A DNA stretch of 64,000 bases, from positions 3,892,001 to 3,956,000 of the forward strand of contig NZ_CP009533.1 in the NCBI RefSeq assembly GCF_000761155.1. The letters are read 5' to 3'. A program made the translations under genes and the position numbers. Shown here piece by piece: positions 53,305-62,665 of this stretch. The notes below the pieces were generated by a model, which was given only the letters and a program-made list of their open reading frames with translations, ran no database searches and was not told the origin of the DNA. Position 1 is the first letter of the stretch; each line of letters opens with the position of its first letter. The stretch is from Pseudomonas rhizosphaerae (GTDB lineage: Bacteria > Pseudomonadota > Gammaproteobacteria > Pseudomonadales > Pseudomonadaceae).

Positions 53305-55257
53305 ATGCTCGACACACTGCTTCCCATCCTGCTGTTCGCCGCCCTCGCCCTGGCTGTCATGGGCGCCGTGCGGCGAATCAATATGTGGCGCCGCGGCCGG
53401 CCTTCACAGGTCGACCTGCTGGGCGGCCTGTTGGCCATGCCCAAGCGCTACATGGTCGACCTGCACCACGTGGTCGCTCGCGACAAATACATCGCCAACA
53501 CCCACGTGGCCACCGCCGGTGGTGCGGTGCTGGCGGCGGTGCTGGCGGTGCTCGTCCACGGCTTCGGCCTGCACAACCGCATTCTTGGCTACGCGCTGCT
53601 GTTGGCCACGGCGCTGATGTTCGTCGGTGCCTGCTTCGTCTACGCCCGCCGCCTCAACCCGCCTGCGCGCCTGTCCAAAGGCCCGTGGATGCGCCTGCCG
53701 AAAAGCCTGCTGATGTTCTCGGCGACCTTCTTCATCGCCACTTTGCCGGTGGCCGGTATCTTGCCGATGAACTTCGGTGGCTGGGTACTGGCCGTGGTGC
53801 TGGGCATTGGTGTGGCCTGGGGCGTATCCGAGTTGTTTCTCGGGCTGACCTGGGGCGGACCGATGAAGCACGCTTTCGCCGGCGCCTTGCACCTGGCCTG
53901 GCACCGCCGCGCCGAGCGCTTCGGCGGCGGTCGCTCGACCGGCCTGAAACCGCTGGACCTGAACGACCCCACGGCACCGCTGGGTGTGGAAAAGCCCAAG
54001 GACTTCACCTGGAACCAGTTGCTGGGCTTCGATGCCTGCGTGCAATGCGGTAAATGCGAGGCCGCCTGCCCGGCGTTCGCCGCCGGCCAGCCGTTGAACC
54101 CCAAGAAGCTCATTCAGGACATGGTCGTGGGCCTGGCGGGCGGTACCGATGCCAAGTTCGCTGGCAGCCCGTACCCTGGCAAAGCCATCGGCGAGCACGC
54201 CGGCAATCCGCACCAGCCGATCGTCAATGGCCTGGTCGATGCCGACACGCTGTGGTCGTGCACCACCTGCCGCGCCTGTGTGGAAGAGTGCCCGATGATG
54301 ATCGAGCACGTCGATGCCATCGTCGACATGCGCCGCCACCTGACCCTGGAAAAAGGCGCCACGCCCAACAAGGGCGCCGAAGTGCTGGACAACCTGATTG
54401 CCACCGACAACCCCGGCGGCTTCAACCCCGGCGGCCGCATGAACTGGGCCGCGGACCTGAATCTGCAGCTGTTCGGCGACAAAAAAAACGCCGACGTGCT
54501 GTTCTGGGTTGGCGACGGCGCTTTCGACATGCGCAACCAGCGCACCCTGCGCGCCTTCGTCAAAGTGCTGAAAGCTGCCAAGGTCGACTTCGCCGTTCTG
54601 GGGCTTGAGGAACGCGACAGTGGCGACGTGGCCCGGCGACTGGGTGACGAGGCGACTTTCCAACTACTGGCCAAGCGCAATATCGGCACCTTGGCCAAGT
54701 ACGGCTTCAAGCGCATCGTCACCTGCGATCCGCACAGCTTCCACGTATTGAAGAATGAATACGGCGCGTTGGGCGGCAATTATCAGGTGTTGCACCACAG
54801 CACCTTCATGGCCGAACTGGTCGGCGCCGGCCAGCTCCGACTGGGCCAGCACAAGGGCGCCAGCGTGACCTACCACGACCCGTGCTACCTCGGTCGCTAC
54901 AACGGTGAGTACCAGGCACCGCGCGATGTGCTCAAGGCACTGGGCATCGAGGTCAGGGAAATGCAGCGCTCGGGTTTTCGTTCCCGCTGCTGCGGTGGCG
55001 GTGGCGGGGCACCCATCACCGACATCCCGGGCAAGCAACGGATTCCGGACATGCGCATGGAGGACATCCGCGAAACCCAGGCCGATGTGGTGGCCGTCGG
55101 CTGCCCGCAGTGCACCGCCATGCTCGAAGGCGTGGTGGAGCCGCGGCCATTGATCAAGGACATCGCCGAACTGGTGGCCGAGGCGCTGATAGAGGACACC
55201 GTTGCGCCCGCCAAACCGGCACCGGTCAAACGTGAACTGGCCGAGGAGGCGCATTGA
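53305..55257 (+). CDS. dgcB: Dimethylglycine demethylation protein DgcB (membrane Fe-S protein)
   Basis: A 650-residue protein with N-terminal membrane helices (residues 1-220), then two CxxCxxC...CP ferredoxin-type motifs (CVQCGKCEAACPAF, CTTCRACVEECPMM), and a C-terminal heterodisulfide-reductase-like half with CCG-type motifs (YHDPCYLGRYNGEY; CCGGGGGAP; CPQC). It carries electrons from DgcA toward the quinone pool. ATG at 53305 follows AAAGAGG. Its stop overlaps the next start by one base. Confidence 0.94.
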   Translation: MLDTLLPILLFAALALAVMGAVRRINMWRRGRPSQVDLLGGLLAMPKRYMVDLHHVVARDKYIANTHVATAGGAVLAAVLAVLVHGFGLHNRILGYALLLATALMFVGACFVYARRLNPPARLSKGPWMRLPKSLLMFSATFFIATLPVAGILPMNFGGWVLAVVLGIGVAWGVSELFLGLTWGGPMKHAFAGALHLAWHRRAERFGGGRSTGLKPLDLNDPTAPLGVEKPKDFTWNQLLGFDACVQCGKCEAACPAFAAGQPLNPKKLIQDMVVGLAGGTDAKFAGSPYPGKAIGEHAGNPHQPIVNGLVDADTLWSCTTCRACVEECPMMIEHVDAIVDMRRHLTLEKGATPNKGAEVLDNLIATDNPGGFNPGGRMNWAADLNLQLFGDKKNADVLFWVGDGAFDMRNQRTLRAFVKVLKAAKVDFAVLGLEERDSGDVARRLGDEATFQLLAKRNIGTLAKYGFKRIVTCDPHSFHVLKNEYGALGGNYQVLHHSTFMAELVGAGQLRLGQHKGASVTYHDPCYLGRYNGEYQAPRDVLKALGIEVREMQRSGFRSRCCGGGGGAPITDIPGKQRIPDMRMEDIRETQADVVAVGCPQCTAMLEGVVEPRPLIKDIAELVAEALIEDTVAPAKPAPVKRELAEEAH

Positions 55258-56477
55258 TGAGCGACCTTATTCGTCGTGATCCGCGAGCCGAGTGGATCGC
55301 TCGCAACCGGCTGCATCCGTTGCACAGCGCCATGCAGCCTCAGGCCAGCACGTGGATGGGGCCCAACGGGGTCATGCGCAAGAACCCCCATGGCATCGGC
55401 TTCATCGGCCCCAATGGGGTCAAGCGCATCGACCGCAGCGGGGCCCAGCAGGGCGGTAGCGGCAAGCGCTCGACAGCCGTTGAAGTTAAGTTGCCGCTGC
55501 ACCAGGTGGCCGTACCGGCGTTCTACATTGCCGTGGTGCCGGACATGATCGGCGGCCGCCTGAGCAGTCACGACCGCGACGTGCTGGGCCTGGCCCATCA
55601 GTTGGCCGGCCAGGCGGGTGCGGTGTTGGCCATCGTCTTCGGCGAGCACAAGGAAAGCGCCTTCGACACGGCCGGTGTGGATCGCTTGCTGGTACTGGAC
55701 GGCGTCGAATTCGACGGCTATGCCCCCGAGCAGCGTATCCAAGGCCTGCAGGCGGTGGACAATCAATTCGCACCGCGTCACTGGCTGCTGCCAGACAGTC
55801 GCACCGGTGGCGGTGAACTGGGTCGGCGCTTCGCCGCGCGCGTGGGCGAACGCCCCGCAACGCGTGTGTGGCAGGTCAAGGACGGGCAGTGCATCAGCCG
55901 CGCCGGTGCCGGCCAGCAGGACATCGCCCGGCCGCTGCCGCGCTTGATCCTGGCGGCCGCCGAATGCGCCGAGCCGGTGGATGAAAGCCGCCACGAAGTG
56001 CTGCCGGTGGCGTTGTCCGCAGCGGCGCCACGCAGCCTGCCGCGCATCGAAGATTTGGGTGCAGTGGCGGTCGACCCTGCCGCAATTCCCATGGCCGAAT
56101 CGGAATTCATTTTTTCCGGTGGCAATGGGGTGAAGGATTGGCAGCTGTTCCACCGCACCGCCCAGGCCCTGGGTGCAACCGAAGGTGCCTCGCGGGTGGC
56201 GGTGGACGATGGCTTCATGCTGCGCGACCGTCAGGTCGGCGCCAGTGGTACCTGGGTAACCGCGCGGGTCTATGTGGCGGTGGGCATTTCCGGTGCGATC
56301 CAGCATTTGCAGGGTATCGGCGGGTGCGACAAGGTCATTGCCGTCAACCTCGATGCCAACTGCGACATGGTCAAGCGGGCGGATCTGTCGGTGATCGGCG
56401 ACAGCCAGGCGATCATGCAGGCCCTGATCGCCGCCATTGAAGCCTGGCGCAACCCAGCCAAACGCGACGCCGCCTGA
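55257..56477 (+). CDS. Electron transfer flavoprotein alpha-type subunit (EtfA/FixB-like) of the dgc operon
   Basis: A 406-residue protein, longer than ordinary EtfA because of an N-terminal extension (residues 1-80). The C-terminal FAD domain shows SEFIFSGGNGVKDW, VAVDDGFMLRDRQVGASGTWVTARVYVAVGISGAIQHLQGI and KVIAVNLDANCDMVKRADLSVIGD. It begins at TGATG overlapping dgcB with a GAGGAGG ribosome site, so it is translationally coupled. It would pair with the next gene in moving electrons from dimethylglycine oxidation. Confidence 0.92.
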   Translation: MSDLIRRDPRAEWIARNRLHPLHSAMQPQASTWMGPNGVMRKNPHGIGFIGPNGVKRIDRSGAQQGGSGKRSTAVEVKLPLHQVAVPAFYIAVVPDMIGGRLSSHDRDVLGLAHQLAGQAGAVLAIVFGEHKESAFDTAGVDRLLVLDGVEFDGYAPEQRIQGLQAVDNQFAPRHWLLPDSRTGGGELGRRFAARVGERPATRVWQVKDGQCISRAGAGQQDIARPLPRLILAAAECAEPVDESRHEVLPVALSAAAPRSLPRIEDLGAVAVDPAAIPMAESEFIFSGGNGVKDWQLFHRTAQALGATEGASRVAVDDGFMLRDRQVGASGTWVTARVYVAVGISGAIQHLQGIGGCDKVIAVNLDANCDMVKRADLSVIGDSQAIMQALIAAIEAWRNPAKRDAA

Positions 56478-56505
56478 AGGGCGCCTCGATGAGAGAGACG
56501 AAGTC

Positions 56506-57276
56506 ATGAACACGAAAGTCATCAGTCTGGTTTCCATCGGAGCCCACCCGACCTCCGGCCGTCCTCGACGCGCCGACCAGGACTCGCGCGCGGTGGAACT
56601 GGGCCTGCAACTGGCTGGGGACGACTTGCAGGTGCTGCACGCCGGCGATGTGGCCGAGCCGGCCCTGCGTGCCTACCTGGGCATGGGGCTGCACCAGTTG
56701 CATGTGCTCGAACAACCCCAGGGCGCCGACGCCTTGCCGGCATTGTGCGAATACCTGCAAGGCGCCGGCGCGCAACTGGTGCTGACCGGGACCCAGGCCG
56801 AAACCGGCGAAGGCTCGGGCATGCTGCCGTTTCTGCTGGCCGAAAAGCTCGGCTGGCCGATGATCGTCGGCCTGGCGGAAGTGGAGTCCATCGACAACGG
56901 CGTGGCTCAGGTGCTGCAGGCTTTGCCCCGTGGCCAGCGACGGCGCCTCAAGGTGCGTCTGCCAATGCTGGCCACGGTCGACAACGCTGCCCCCAAACCA
57001 CGGCAGAGTGCCTATGGCCCTGCCCAGCGTGGGCGGCTGGCGGTGGACGATGTGGAAGTGATCAACGACGCGCTGTTCGACAGCGCCGAACTGCAACCGG
57101 CCAAACCTCGGCCAAAGCGTTTGAAAGTGATCAAGGCCAAGAGTGGCGCCGACCGCATGAAAGCCGCCACGGCCAAGGCCAGTGGTGGTGGCGGGCAGGT
57201 GCTCAAGGGCTTGAGCGCCGAAGATGGCGCTCAGGCGATCCTCAAGGCGTTGATCGAAGAGGGGGTGGTGCGTTGA
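56506..57276 (+). CDS. Electron transfer flavoprotein beta-type subunit (EtfB/FixA-like) of the dgc operon
   Basis: A 256-residue partner of the alpha subunit: VISLVSIGAHPTSGRPRRADQDSRAVELGLQLA at the N-terminus, TGTQAETGEGSGMLPFLLAEKLGWPMIVGLAEVE (beta-subunit core), RRRLKVRLPMLATVDN, then a Lys-rich linker and AEDGAQAILKALIEEGVVR. I chose ATG at 56506; a longer frame upstream overlaps the alpha gene. This is the last gene before synteny with other pseudomonads appears to break. Confidence 0.91.
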   Translation: MNTKVISLVSIGAHPTSGRPRRADQDSRAVELGLQLAGDDLQVLHAGDVAEPALRAYLGMGLHQLHVLEQPQGADALPALCEYLQGAGAQLVLTGTQAETGEGSGMLPFLLAEKLGWPMIVGLAEVESIDNGVAQVLQALPRGQRRRLKVRLPMLATVDNAAPKPRQSAYGPAQRGRLAVDDVEVINDALFDSAELQPAKPRPKRLKVIKAKSGADRMKAATAKASGGGGQVLKGLSAEDGAQAILKALIEEGVVR

Positions 57277-57311
57277 TATTGTTGCGCGTTGCTGCAGTGC
57301 CAACGCGCTGA

Positions 57312-57336
57312 CCCCGGACGCGGCTCGCGCCGCTAC
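57312..57336 (+). repeat. REP half (family B), degenerate
   Basis: GGACGCGGCTCGCGCCGC with a shortened tail, between the EtfB-like stop and the acyltransferase stop; it overlaps the latter's last codons. Confidence 0.7.
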
Positions 57337-59357
57337 AGAGGGCGGTAGAGATTTATCAGGAACTGCGTGAACGAAGGCTCCAGCACTCGGTTGCCGTGAC
57401 CGCTGAGGTGGTCTGCATCGGCGAACAAAGGGTCGCCTTTCTCGTCATAGGCCGAGCACAGGTGGCCAGGGCACAGGATCGGCAACGGGTCCCAGATCTT
57501 CAGCACCGGGTACTCCCGGGCCAATTGGGTCAGCAAATGCATCTGCGGCGCGCGTAGCTGCAATAACCGATCCCGCTCCACGGTCAGCCCGGGTGCGCAG
57601 ATCGGGTTCATGCGGTTGAACGCGTCCGAACAACGGTTGGCCGGCGCCTTGAAGACCGGCGACGGTGCGTCGATCAGCACCGTCAGCCCAGCCGCCTGCA
57701 AAGGGGCGAGCACCGCATCGGCGGCAGTGCGAGCAGCTTGGGCCTGTTGCGCGGTGCGTTCGCCCAGCGCTTGAGCAAAGAGAACATCTTCATCCTTCCA
57801 ACCGTCGCGTCCCGCCAGTTCCGGCATGCGCAGGGACGCCAGGAACACCACGTCGCCGGGTTTGGCACGGGCCTGGATATCGGCCAGTGCATCGTTCTTC
57901 CACTCACCACAGGCCGCCGGATCGGCCGCCAAGAGGCTGACTACCGCACAGCCACCGCGCTCGTATTCCACCACCTCGATCCCCAGGCGCAACGAGACGA
58001 TATTCAACATCGTGCGGTAGGCCGCCGTGTGCGAATCGCCCAGCACGAACAATTGACGTCCTTGCAGGGCAGGGTCCTCGACCACTTCGATGGGTTCACG
58101 AGGGTAGTGTTTGTAGGCGTGCCAGACGTAGCTGTCGGCAACGCGGCTCAAGGACAGGCGCTCGGTGTTGTCCACCGTCCACATGGCAGCCCCGGCAGAC
58201 AGCCCCACGGCCAGCAGGGCCGCGCTGATCGTCAGGCCGGCACGGCATTGAAGCATTCTGCGGCCACGGCGCATGGGTTGTTCGATCCAGTGGTAGGAAG
58301 CGGCAGCCAGACCCAGCACGACCAGTGGGTACAGCACCTGTACGAGCACTGTCTCCAAGCCAACGGTCCAGCGCAGAAACACCGCCACTGGCCAGTGCCA
58401 CAGGTACAGCGAATAGGACAGGCGTCCGAAATAGGTCACTGGCCACGCACTCAAGACGCGGTGCAACACACCAGCCCGCCCGCCGCCGCCGCCGGCGAGC
58501 ACGATGCCGGCGATGGCCAACGCAGTTCCGGCCACAGTGACCAATGCCCAGGGAAAGGGGAATTCGCGTGCAGGTGTCCATACAAACCCTGCCACCAGCA
58601 GCCCCAGCCCTGCGCCCAGCAGAACCAACGGCCATGTTGCCCTGCGTCGAGCATCGGTTGTGTTGTCCAACATCTGAAACAACAGCGCTCCGGCCGCGAG
58701 CTCCCAGAACCGGCTGGGCAATAGGTAGAACGCCGACAACGGCGCGGCCTGGGTTTGCATCGCGCACCACGCCAGCGAAGCGAGGGTCAGCAGCGGCAAT
58801 GCGATCCGGGCCAGCAGGTGGGTGGTGTGGTAGCGCAGCCAGCAGAAGAACAGTACTGGAAAGATCACGTAGAACTGCTCCTCCACGGCCAATGACCAGG
58901 TGTGCAGGTAGGGATTGAACTCGGCACTGGGGGAGAAATACGTGTTGCTTTGCCACGCCAGGGTGAAGTTGCTGACGCCCAGAAACGCGGTCAGGCCGGT
59001 GTCGGCATTGTGGTTGCTGAGCCACACCGGCGGTACCAGCAGGGCGGACACCAGCACGCTGACCAGCAATACCACCAACAGCGCCGGCAGGATGCGCAGG
59101 GCCCGGCGGCGGTAGAAATCCAATAGGTAGTCACGCAAAGCCCGGTGGCGTCTTTCGGCCAAGGACTGGCTGATGACATAACCGGAAATGACGAAGAACA
59201 TGTCCACGCCAGTGAAGCCCCCTGGAAGGAACCCGAGAAACTCGACGTGGAAGACGATCACGGCAAGGACCGCGATGGCGCGCAGGCCGTCGATGCCGGG
59301 TAGATAGCCCCCGGCGGGTCGACGGTCTGTGCTGGGCAGATGAAAGGTGGATGACAT
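57333..59357 (-). CDS. OafA/YrhL-type O-acyltransferase with SGNH domain
   Basis: A 674-residue protein. Residues 15-390 are an acyltransferase-3 membrane domain of about ten helices (YLPGIDGLRAIAVLAVIVFHVEFLGFLPGGFTGVDMFFVISGYVIS; RRRALRILPALLVVLL; HTWSLAVEEQFYVIFPVLF). Residues 430-674 are a periplasmic SGNH hydrolase-like domain (LFVLGDSHTAAYRTM with catalytic Ser; DADHLSGHGN with Asp and His). Such proteins acetylate O-antigen or other surface glycans. Nothing else of a glycan locus is adjacent. The catalytic residues look intact. Confidence 0.93.
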   Translation of the reverse strand: MSSTFHLPSTDRRPAGGYLPGIDGLRAIAVLAVIVFHVEFLGFLPGGFTGVDMFFVISGYVISQSLAERRHRALRDYLLDFYRRRALRILPALLVVLLVSVLVSALLVPPVWLSNHNADTGLTAFLGVSNFTLAWQSNTYFSPSAEFNPYLHTWSLAVEEQFYVIFPVLFFCWLRYHTTHLLARIALPLLTLASLAWCAMQTQAAPLSAFYLLPSRFWELAAGALLFQMLDNTTDARRRATWPLVLLGAGLGLLVAGFVWTPAREFPFPWALVTVAGTALAIAGIVLAGGGGGRAGVLHRVLSAWPVTYFGRLSYSLYLWHWPVAVFLRWTVGLETVLVQVLYPLVVLGLAAASYHWIEQPMRRGRRMLQCRAGLTISAALLAVGLSAGAAMWTVDNTERLSLSRVADSYVWHAYKHYPREPIEVVEDPALQGRQLFVLGDSHTAAYRTMLNIVSLRLGIEVVEYERGGCAVVSLLAADPAACGEWKNDALADIQARAKPGDVVFLASLRMPELAGRDGWKDEDVLFAQALGERTAQQAQAARTAADAVLAPLQAAGLTVLIDAPSPVFKAPANRCSDAFNRMNPICAPGLTVERDRLLQLRAPQMHLLTQLAREYPVLKIWDPLPILCPGHLCSAYDEKGDPLFADADHLSGHGNRVLEPSFTQFLINLYRPL

Positions 59358-59401
59358 GGTGACGCCCCTGTTTTTTTATTGTCGGGGCGACACTAGTTCA
59401 C

Positions 59402-59433
59402 GGATCCTGTGGAGCAAATGTTCTACAGTATCC
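59402..59433. promoter_or_regulatory. Imperfect inverted repeat upstream of the acyltransferase gene
   Basis: GGATCCTGTGGA and TCTACAGTATCC are complementary at 10 of 12 positions with an 8-base spacer, 45 bases before the start codon. A second stem, CGCCCC / GGGGCG, is at 59364-59389. The site could be an operator or the end of the upstream rhs transcript; undecided. Confidence 0.35.
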
Positions 59434-59477
59434 GGATATTTCCTCTTTCGATTCAGGGCTTTTCAGGCGTGCCGAAA

Positions 59478-62400
59478 TCAAGCCGCCTGCATCGCGCCTG
59501 GATGTCGTTGGCGGAACGCTGCCACCGCTGCGCCAGCCTCCTGCAGGCTATCGATGGCTGCACCGAACTTGGCCGCAACATCACCCAACGTCATGGTTTG
59601 TGACACGCCTTCATACAGCCCAGGCAACGGGTCATCCGCCTCGGTAGCGCCGTACATTTTCGCCACGCGCAGCGTGCGTTCGTACAGCTCGGCGAAGGCT
59701 TGGTCTGGACCGGCTTCCAGGCGATCCAGCTTGGCCGGGTCCTTGTCTTGTTGCGACTTGTACACTTCATAGCCGGCCTTCACCGAGTCCACACCCATCT
59801 TGAAGGCAACGCCGTAAGGGCCCAAGACCTTGGAACCCGTAGTTTTCACAACTTCGGTCGTCAGGTTTACGCCGTTCTTGGTGCTGTCCGGCACCAAGCC
59901 GCGGAATTTGGCGTACGCCTTGCCGGGTATGCCGTTCTTGCGGATCTTGGCATCGTTGACGATCGATGACGGTCCCAGGCTGCCAGAATGGAGGTCGAGA
60001 GTTGCCGTATTACCCGCTTTTTCCATACCTTTTTCAGCGGCAACACTCGCCAGCTTGCCGACCACCATACCGATGCCTGTGCCGACCACGGTGCCAGGAC
60101 CAGGCAGTACCATAGTTCCGAGTACGGCACCTGTAGCCGCACCCACGCCTGTGGACGCCAGGTTAGAGACGGCAATCGTTGCCCCGCGCAGGGCTACCGA
60201 CTTGGCCAGTTCGCTTTTGCTTTCCATGTTTTTCAATGCCTGGATGACTCCAGCGCTGCGAGTATGGGCGATTTCGAACGACGCCAGCAGTACCCGTGCT
60301 CGTGAGTCTCTGGCGCGGTTGAACCACGTTTTGCAGTGGCCTTTCCAGTTGTCGTACTTACGCTTCTGCTCTTTCGCCGAACCTCGCCCCCAACTGGGCT
60401 GACCCTCCAGGTATTCGGCAGTCGGGCCTGCAGCGATCATGTCCTCGAGTGTGTCGTAGTGAGTCTTGGCGCGGCCGTCGCTGTCGACCATGGAGACCGG
60501 GTTGTTGCCCACCATGGCATACAGATTCAAGCCATCGATGTCGCCGCCTGGATCGGGGTTGATCCAGCGCATCAGCCAAGGGGCGTAGTAGCGCAGGCCG
60601 TAGTAGTACAGTCCGCTGGCATCGCGCTCCTTGCCCGAGTAGCGCACCGTCTTGTACTTGGCTTCCAGTGCGCTGCGCCCGGCCCAGCAGGCCGTGCCGC
60701 CGAAGGGGTAATACTCTTCACGGCTGAGCAGGTGCCCATCCTTGTCGACTTCCAGGGTGCACGAACCCAGATGGTTGCTCAGGTTGTAGCGCAGTTGGTC
60801 ATTGGGCAATGCCTCAGGCTTGCCCTCTGCCCAATGCAGCAGCCGTACGCTGCTATTGCCGGCCTGGGCCAGGATCACGTGCAGTCGTTCGCCGCTGCGG
60901 CTATCGGTACGAATTTCAAGGCCAGGCAGGTAGCGCACTTCGCACACACGCGAGCCCTGGCTCTGCATCGCCGTGGACTGCTTGCGTACCCGAGCGCCGG
61001 ACGCATCGTAGACATAGCGCTCGTAGTCGTTCTGGCCGTCATCGCGGCGCACGGTCGCCACTTCGTGCAGCTGATTGTACTCGTCCCAGGCCAGTGCCTG
61101 GCCTGCCTCCAAGGCGTGGCCGTTGCCGTTGCGGTCGAATGCGGCAGCAAGTTGCGCTTCGTCGGGCAACTGCCCATTGCGCTCGGCCAAAGACCGATTG
61201 TTGGCGCGTGCCACAGCCATGCGCTGGGTCCGGTTACGTTGGCCGTTGACGTGCCGAAGTTCCACCAGATTGCCGGCTTCGTCGTAACTCAAGTGTTGCG
61301 TGTAGTTGAGCAGCAACGAAGCATCCTGGGGCAGGGCCAGTAGCGGGGGTAGCAGCGGCCCGTCACCGCCGGTATTGGCCGCTTCGCGACCGCAGGCTTC
61401 GATCAGTTGGCCGAATGAGTCATAGCGGTAAAGGTTGGTCGGCTCGGTGCGCTGATTGGCGAAATGTCGAACCGGTTGGGCGTCATCGCTGATCTGCACG
61501 ACGTTGCCTACTGGATCGTACAGATAACGCAGATCCTGCAGCACCGAGTTGTCGGCGCGCCTGGAGATCGAGCGTTGCAACCTCAAGTCGACAGGGTCGT
61601 ACTCGTTGCGGCTGGTCACCCCATTGCCCGCGGTCTGCGACACCACACAGTCGGCAGCATCGCGTACCGTGGCTCGCAGCAGTTCGTGCTCTGTGCCTTG
61701 GGCGGTGATCAACCGTGCGGTGTGCTGTGCTCCGCTGGCATCGTGGCCGAAGTGCTGGACATTGCCCAGCGCATCGGTATGGCTCAGCAGTTGGCCGGTT
61801 GCATCATGCCGGTACGTGCTGTGATAGCCCGCACCGGGTTCGAGCAACGCATCGCGTTCACTGTGGGGTTGCGGCCAATCGGCAGCCACCGTGCCGGCCA
61901 GGTAGTGGCGCGTCGTGCTGATGATCTGGTTCTGGATGTCCAACGCTTCGGTGAACACGCTTCCGGCGTCGTCATCGTGGCGGTAGATGGCGCCGCACAG
62001 ATTGCGTGAAGCCTGCTCGGCATTCGCTGCGGCGTAGCTGACCCGCTGTGCAGTGCGTGGCTGGCCTTCGGCGGTGCATTTGACCGTGGTCACCAGGCGC
62101 GCAATATCATCATAGTGGCAATGGGTTGCGATACCGCGACTGTCCCACGTAGAGGTAGGTAGCCCATGACGGTCATGCAGCATGATCTTCCAGCCCGAAT
62201 CGACATTGTGCTGGCGAAGGGTGGCGCCGGAAAGGCTGAATGTCGTGCGCTGATTGGATGTCTCGCTGTTGCCGGCGCAGAACTGGGCGAACTGGCGTGG
62301 ATCCCATTGAGCGATGGGACGCCCGGCGCAGTCATGCCATTGGGCATTGATGCGAGGCACTGCCGGGGTGTCGGCTTGTCGGCGATAGTAACCGATACTG

Positions 62401-62492
62401 CGAACGGCTAAACCTCGAGGGTCGCAAACCGCCAGTGCAGGCGTGCGGCTGTGGATGGTCAGTTGATCGGATGAACGGGGGTGAGGCGACAT
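59478..62492 (-). CDS. TccC-like RHS repeat-associated core protein
   Basis: A 1004-residue protein. The N-terminal part (PRGLAVRSIGYYRRQADTPAVPRINAQWHDCAGRPIAQWDPRQFAQF) is the start typical of TccC-type components of insecticidal Tc toxins. It is followed by YD repeats (YRHDATGQLLSHTDALGNVQHF; YRYDSFGQLIEACGR; YDEAGNLVELRH). The RHS core runs about residues 580-660 (NHLGSCTLEVDKDGHLLSREEYYPFGGTA, KYKTVRYSGKERDASGLYYYGLRYYAPWLMRWINPDPGG, NLYAMVGNNPVSMVDSDG). The variable C-terminus of about 340 residues includes Gly/Ala-rich helices (VGAATGAVLGTMVLPGPGTVVGTGIGMVVG), perhaps membrane-inserting. I recognise no enzymatic motif. The ribosome site before ATG 62492 is AGGACC. Confidence 0.88.
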   Translation of the reverse strand: MSPHPRSSDQLTIHSRTPALAVCDPRGLAVRSIGYYRRQADTPAVPRINAQWHDCAGRPIAQWDPRQFAQFCAGNSETSNQRTTFSLSGATLRQHNVDSGWKIMLHDRHGLPTSTWDSRGIATHCHYDDIARLVTTVKCTAEGQPRTAQRVSYAAANAEQASRNLCGAIYRHDDDAGSVFTEALDIQNQIISTTRHYLAGTVAADWPQPHSERDALLEPGAGYHSTYRHDATGQLLSHTDALGNVQHFGHDASGAQHTARLITAQGTEHELLRATVRDAADCVVSQTAGNGVTSRNEYDPVDLRLQRSISRRADNSVLQDLRYLYDPVGNVVQISDDAQPVRHFANQRTEPTNLYRYDSFGQLIEACGREAANTGGDGPLLPPLLALPQDASLLLNYTQHLSYDEAGNLVELRHVNGQRNRTQRMAVARANNRSLAERNGQLPDEAQLAAAFDRNGNGHALEAGQALAWDEYNQLHEVATVRRDDGQNDYERYVYDASGARVRKQSTAMQSQGSRVCEVRYLPGLEIRTDSRSGERLHVILAQAGNSSVRLLHWAEGKPEALPNDQLRYNLSNHLGSCTLEVDKDGHLLSREEYYPFGGTACWAGRSALEAKYKTVRYSGKERDASGLYYYGLRYYAPWLMRWINPDPGGDIDGLNLYAMVGNNPVSMVDSDGRAKTHYDTLEDMIAAGPTAEYLEGQPSWGRGSAKEQKRKYDNWKGHCKTWFNRARDSRARVLLASFEIAHTRSAGVIQALKNMESKSELAKSVALRGATIAVSNLASTGVGAATGAVLGTMVLPGPGTVVGTGIGMVVGKLASVAAEKGMEKAGNTATLDLHSGSLGPSSIVNDAKIRKNGIPGKAYAKFRGLVPDSTKNGVNLTTEVVKTTGSKVLGPYGVAFKMGVDSVKAGYEVYKSQQDKDPAKLDRLEAGPDQAFAELYERTLRVAKMYGATEADDPLPGLYEGVSQTMTLGDVAAKFGAAIDSLQEAGAAVAAFRQRHPGAMQAA

Positions 62493-62600
62493 GGGGTCCT
62501 GCCTTGATCGGATAGATTTCCCTCTTTATCTACGATCGATCAGCCTCCAGCCATGAACCTCTATGGTATGCACTTCTTGCACAACTGCAGTGAGGTCCGG

Positions 62601-62651
62601 CGCGCCGGCCACTGGCGCGGTTCATTGAGAACCTGAGCAGTGGCCGACGCG
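62601..62651. repeat. 14-bp inverted repeat between the two rhs frames
   Basis: CGCGCCGGCCACTG (62601-62614) and CAGTGGCCGACGCG (62638-62651) differ from perfect symmetry at one position, with a 23-base loop. It lies just past the stop of the broken rhs gene and may end its transcript. Confidence 0.6.
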
Positions 62652-62665
62652 CCGGGCGCGGTTGC

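Noticed and set aside
62493..62665. Immunity gene between the two rhs frames
   Set aside because: The 173-base gap holds only an inverted repeat and no open frame of useful length.
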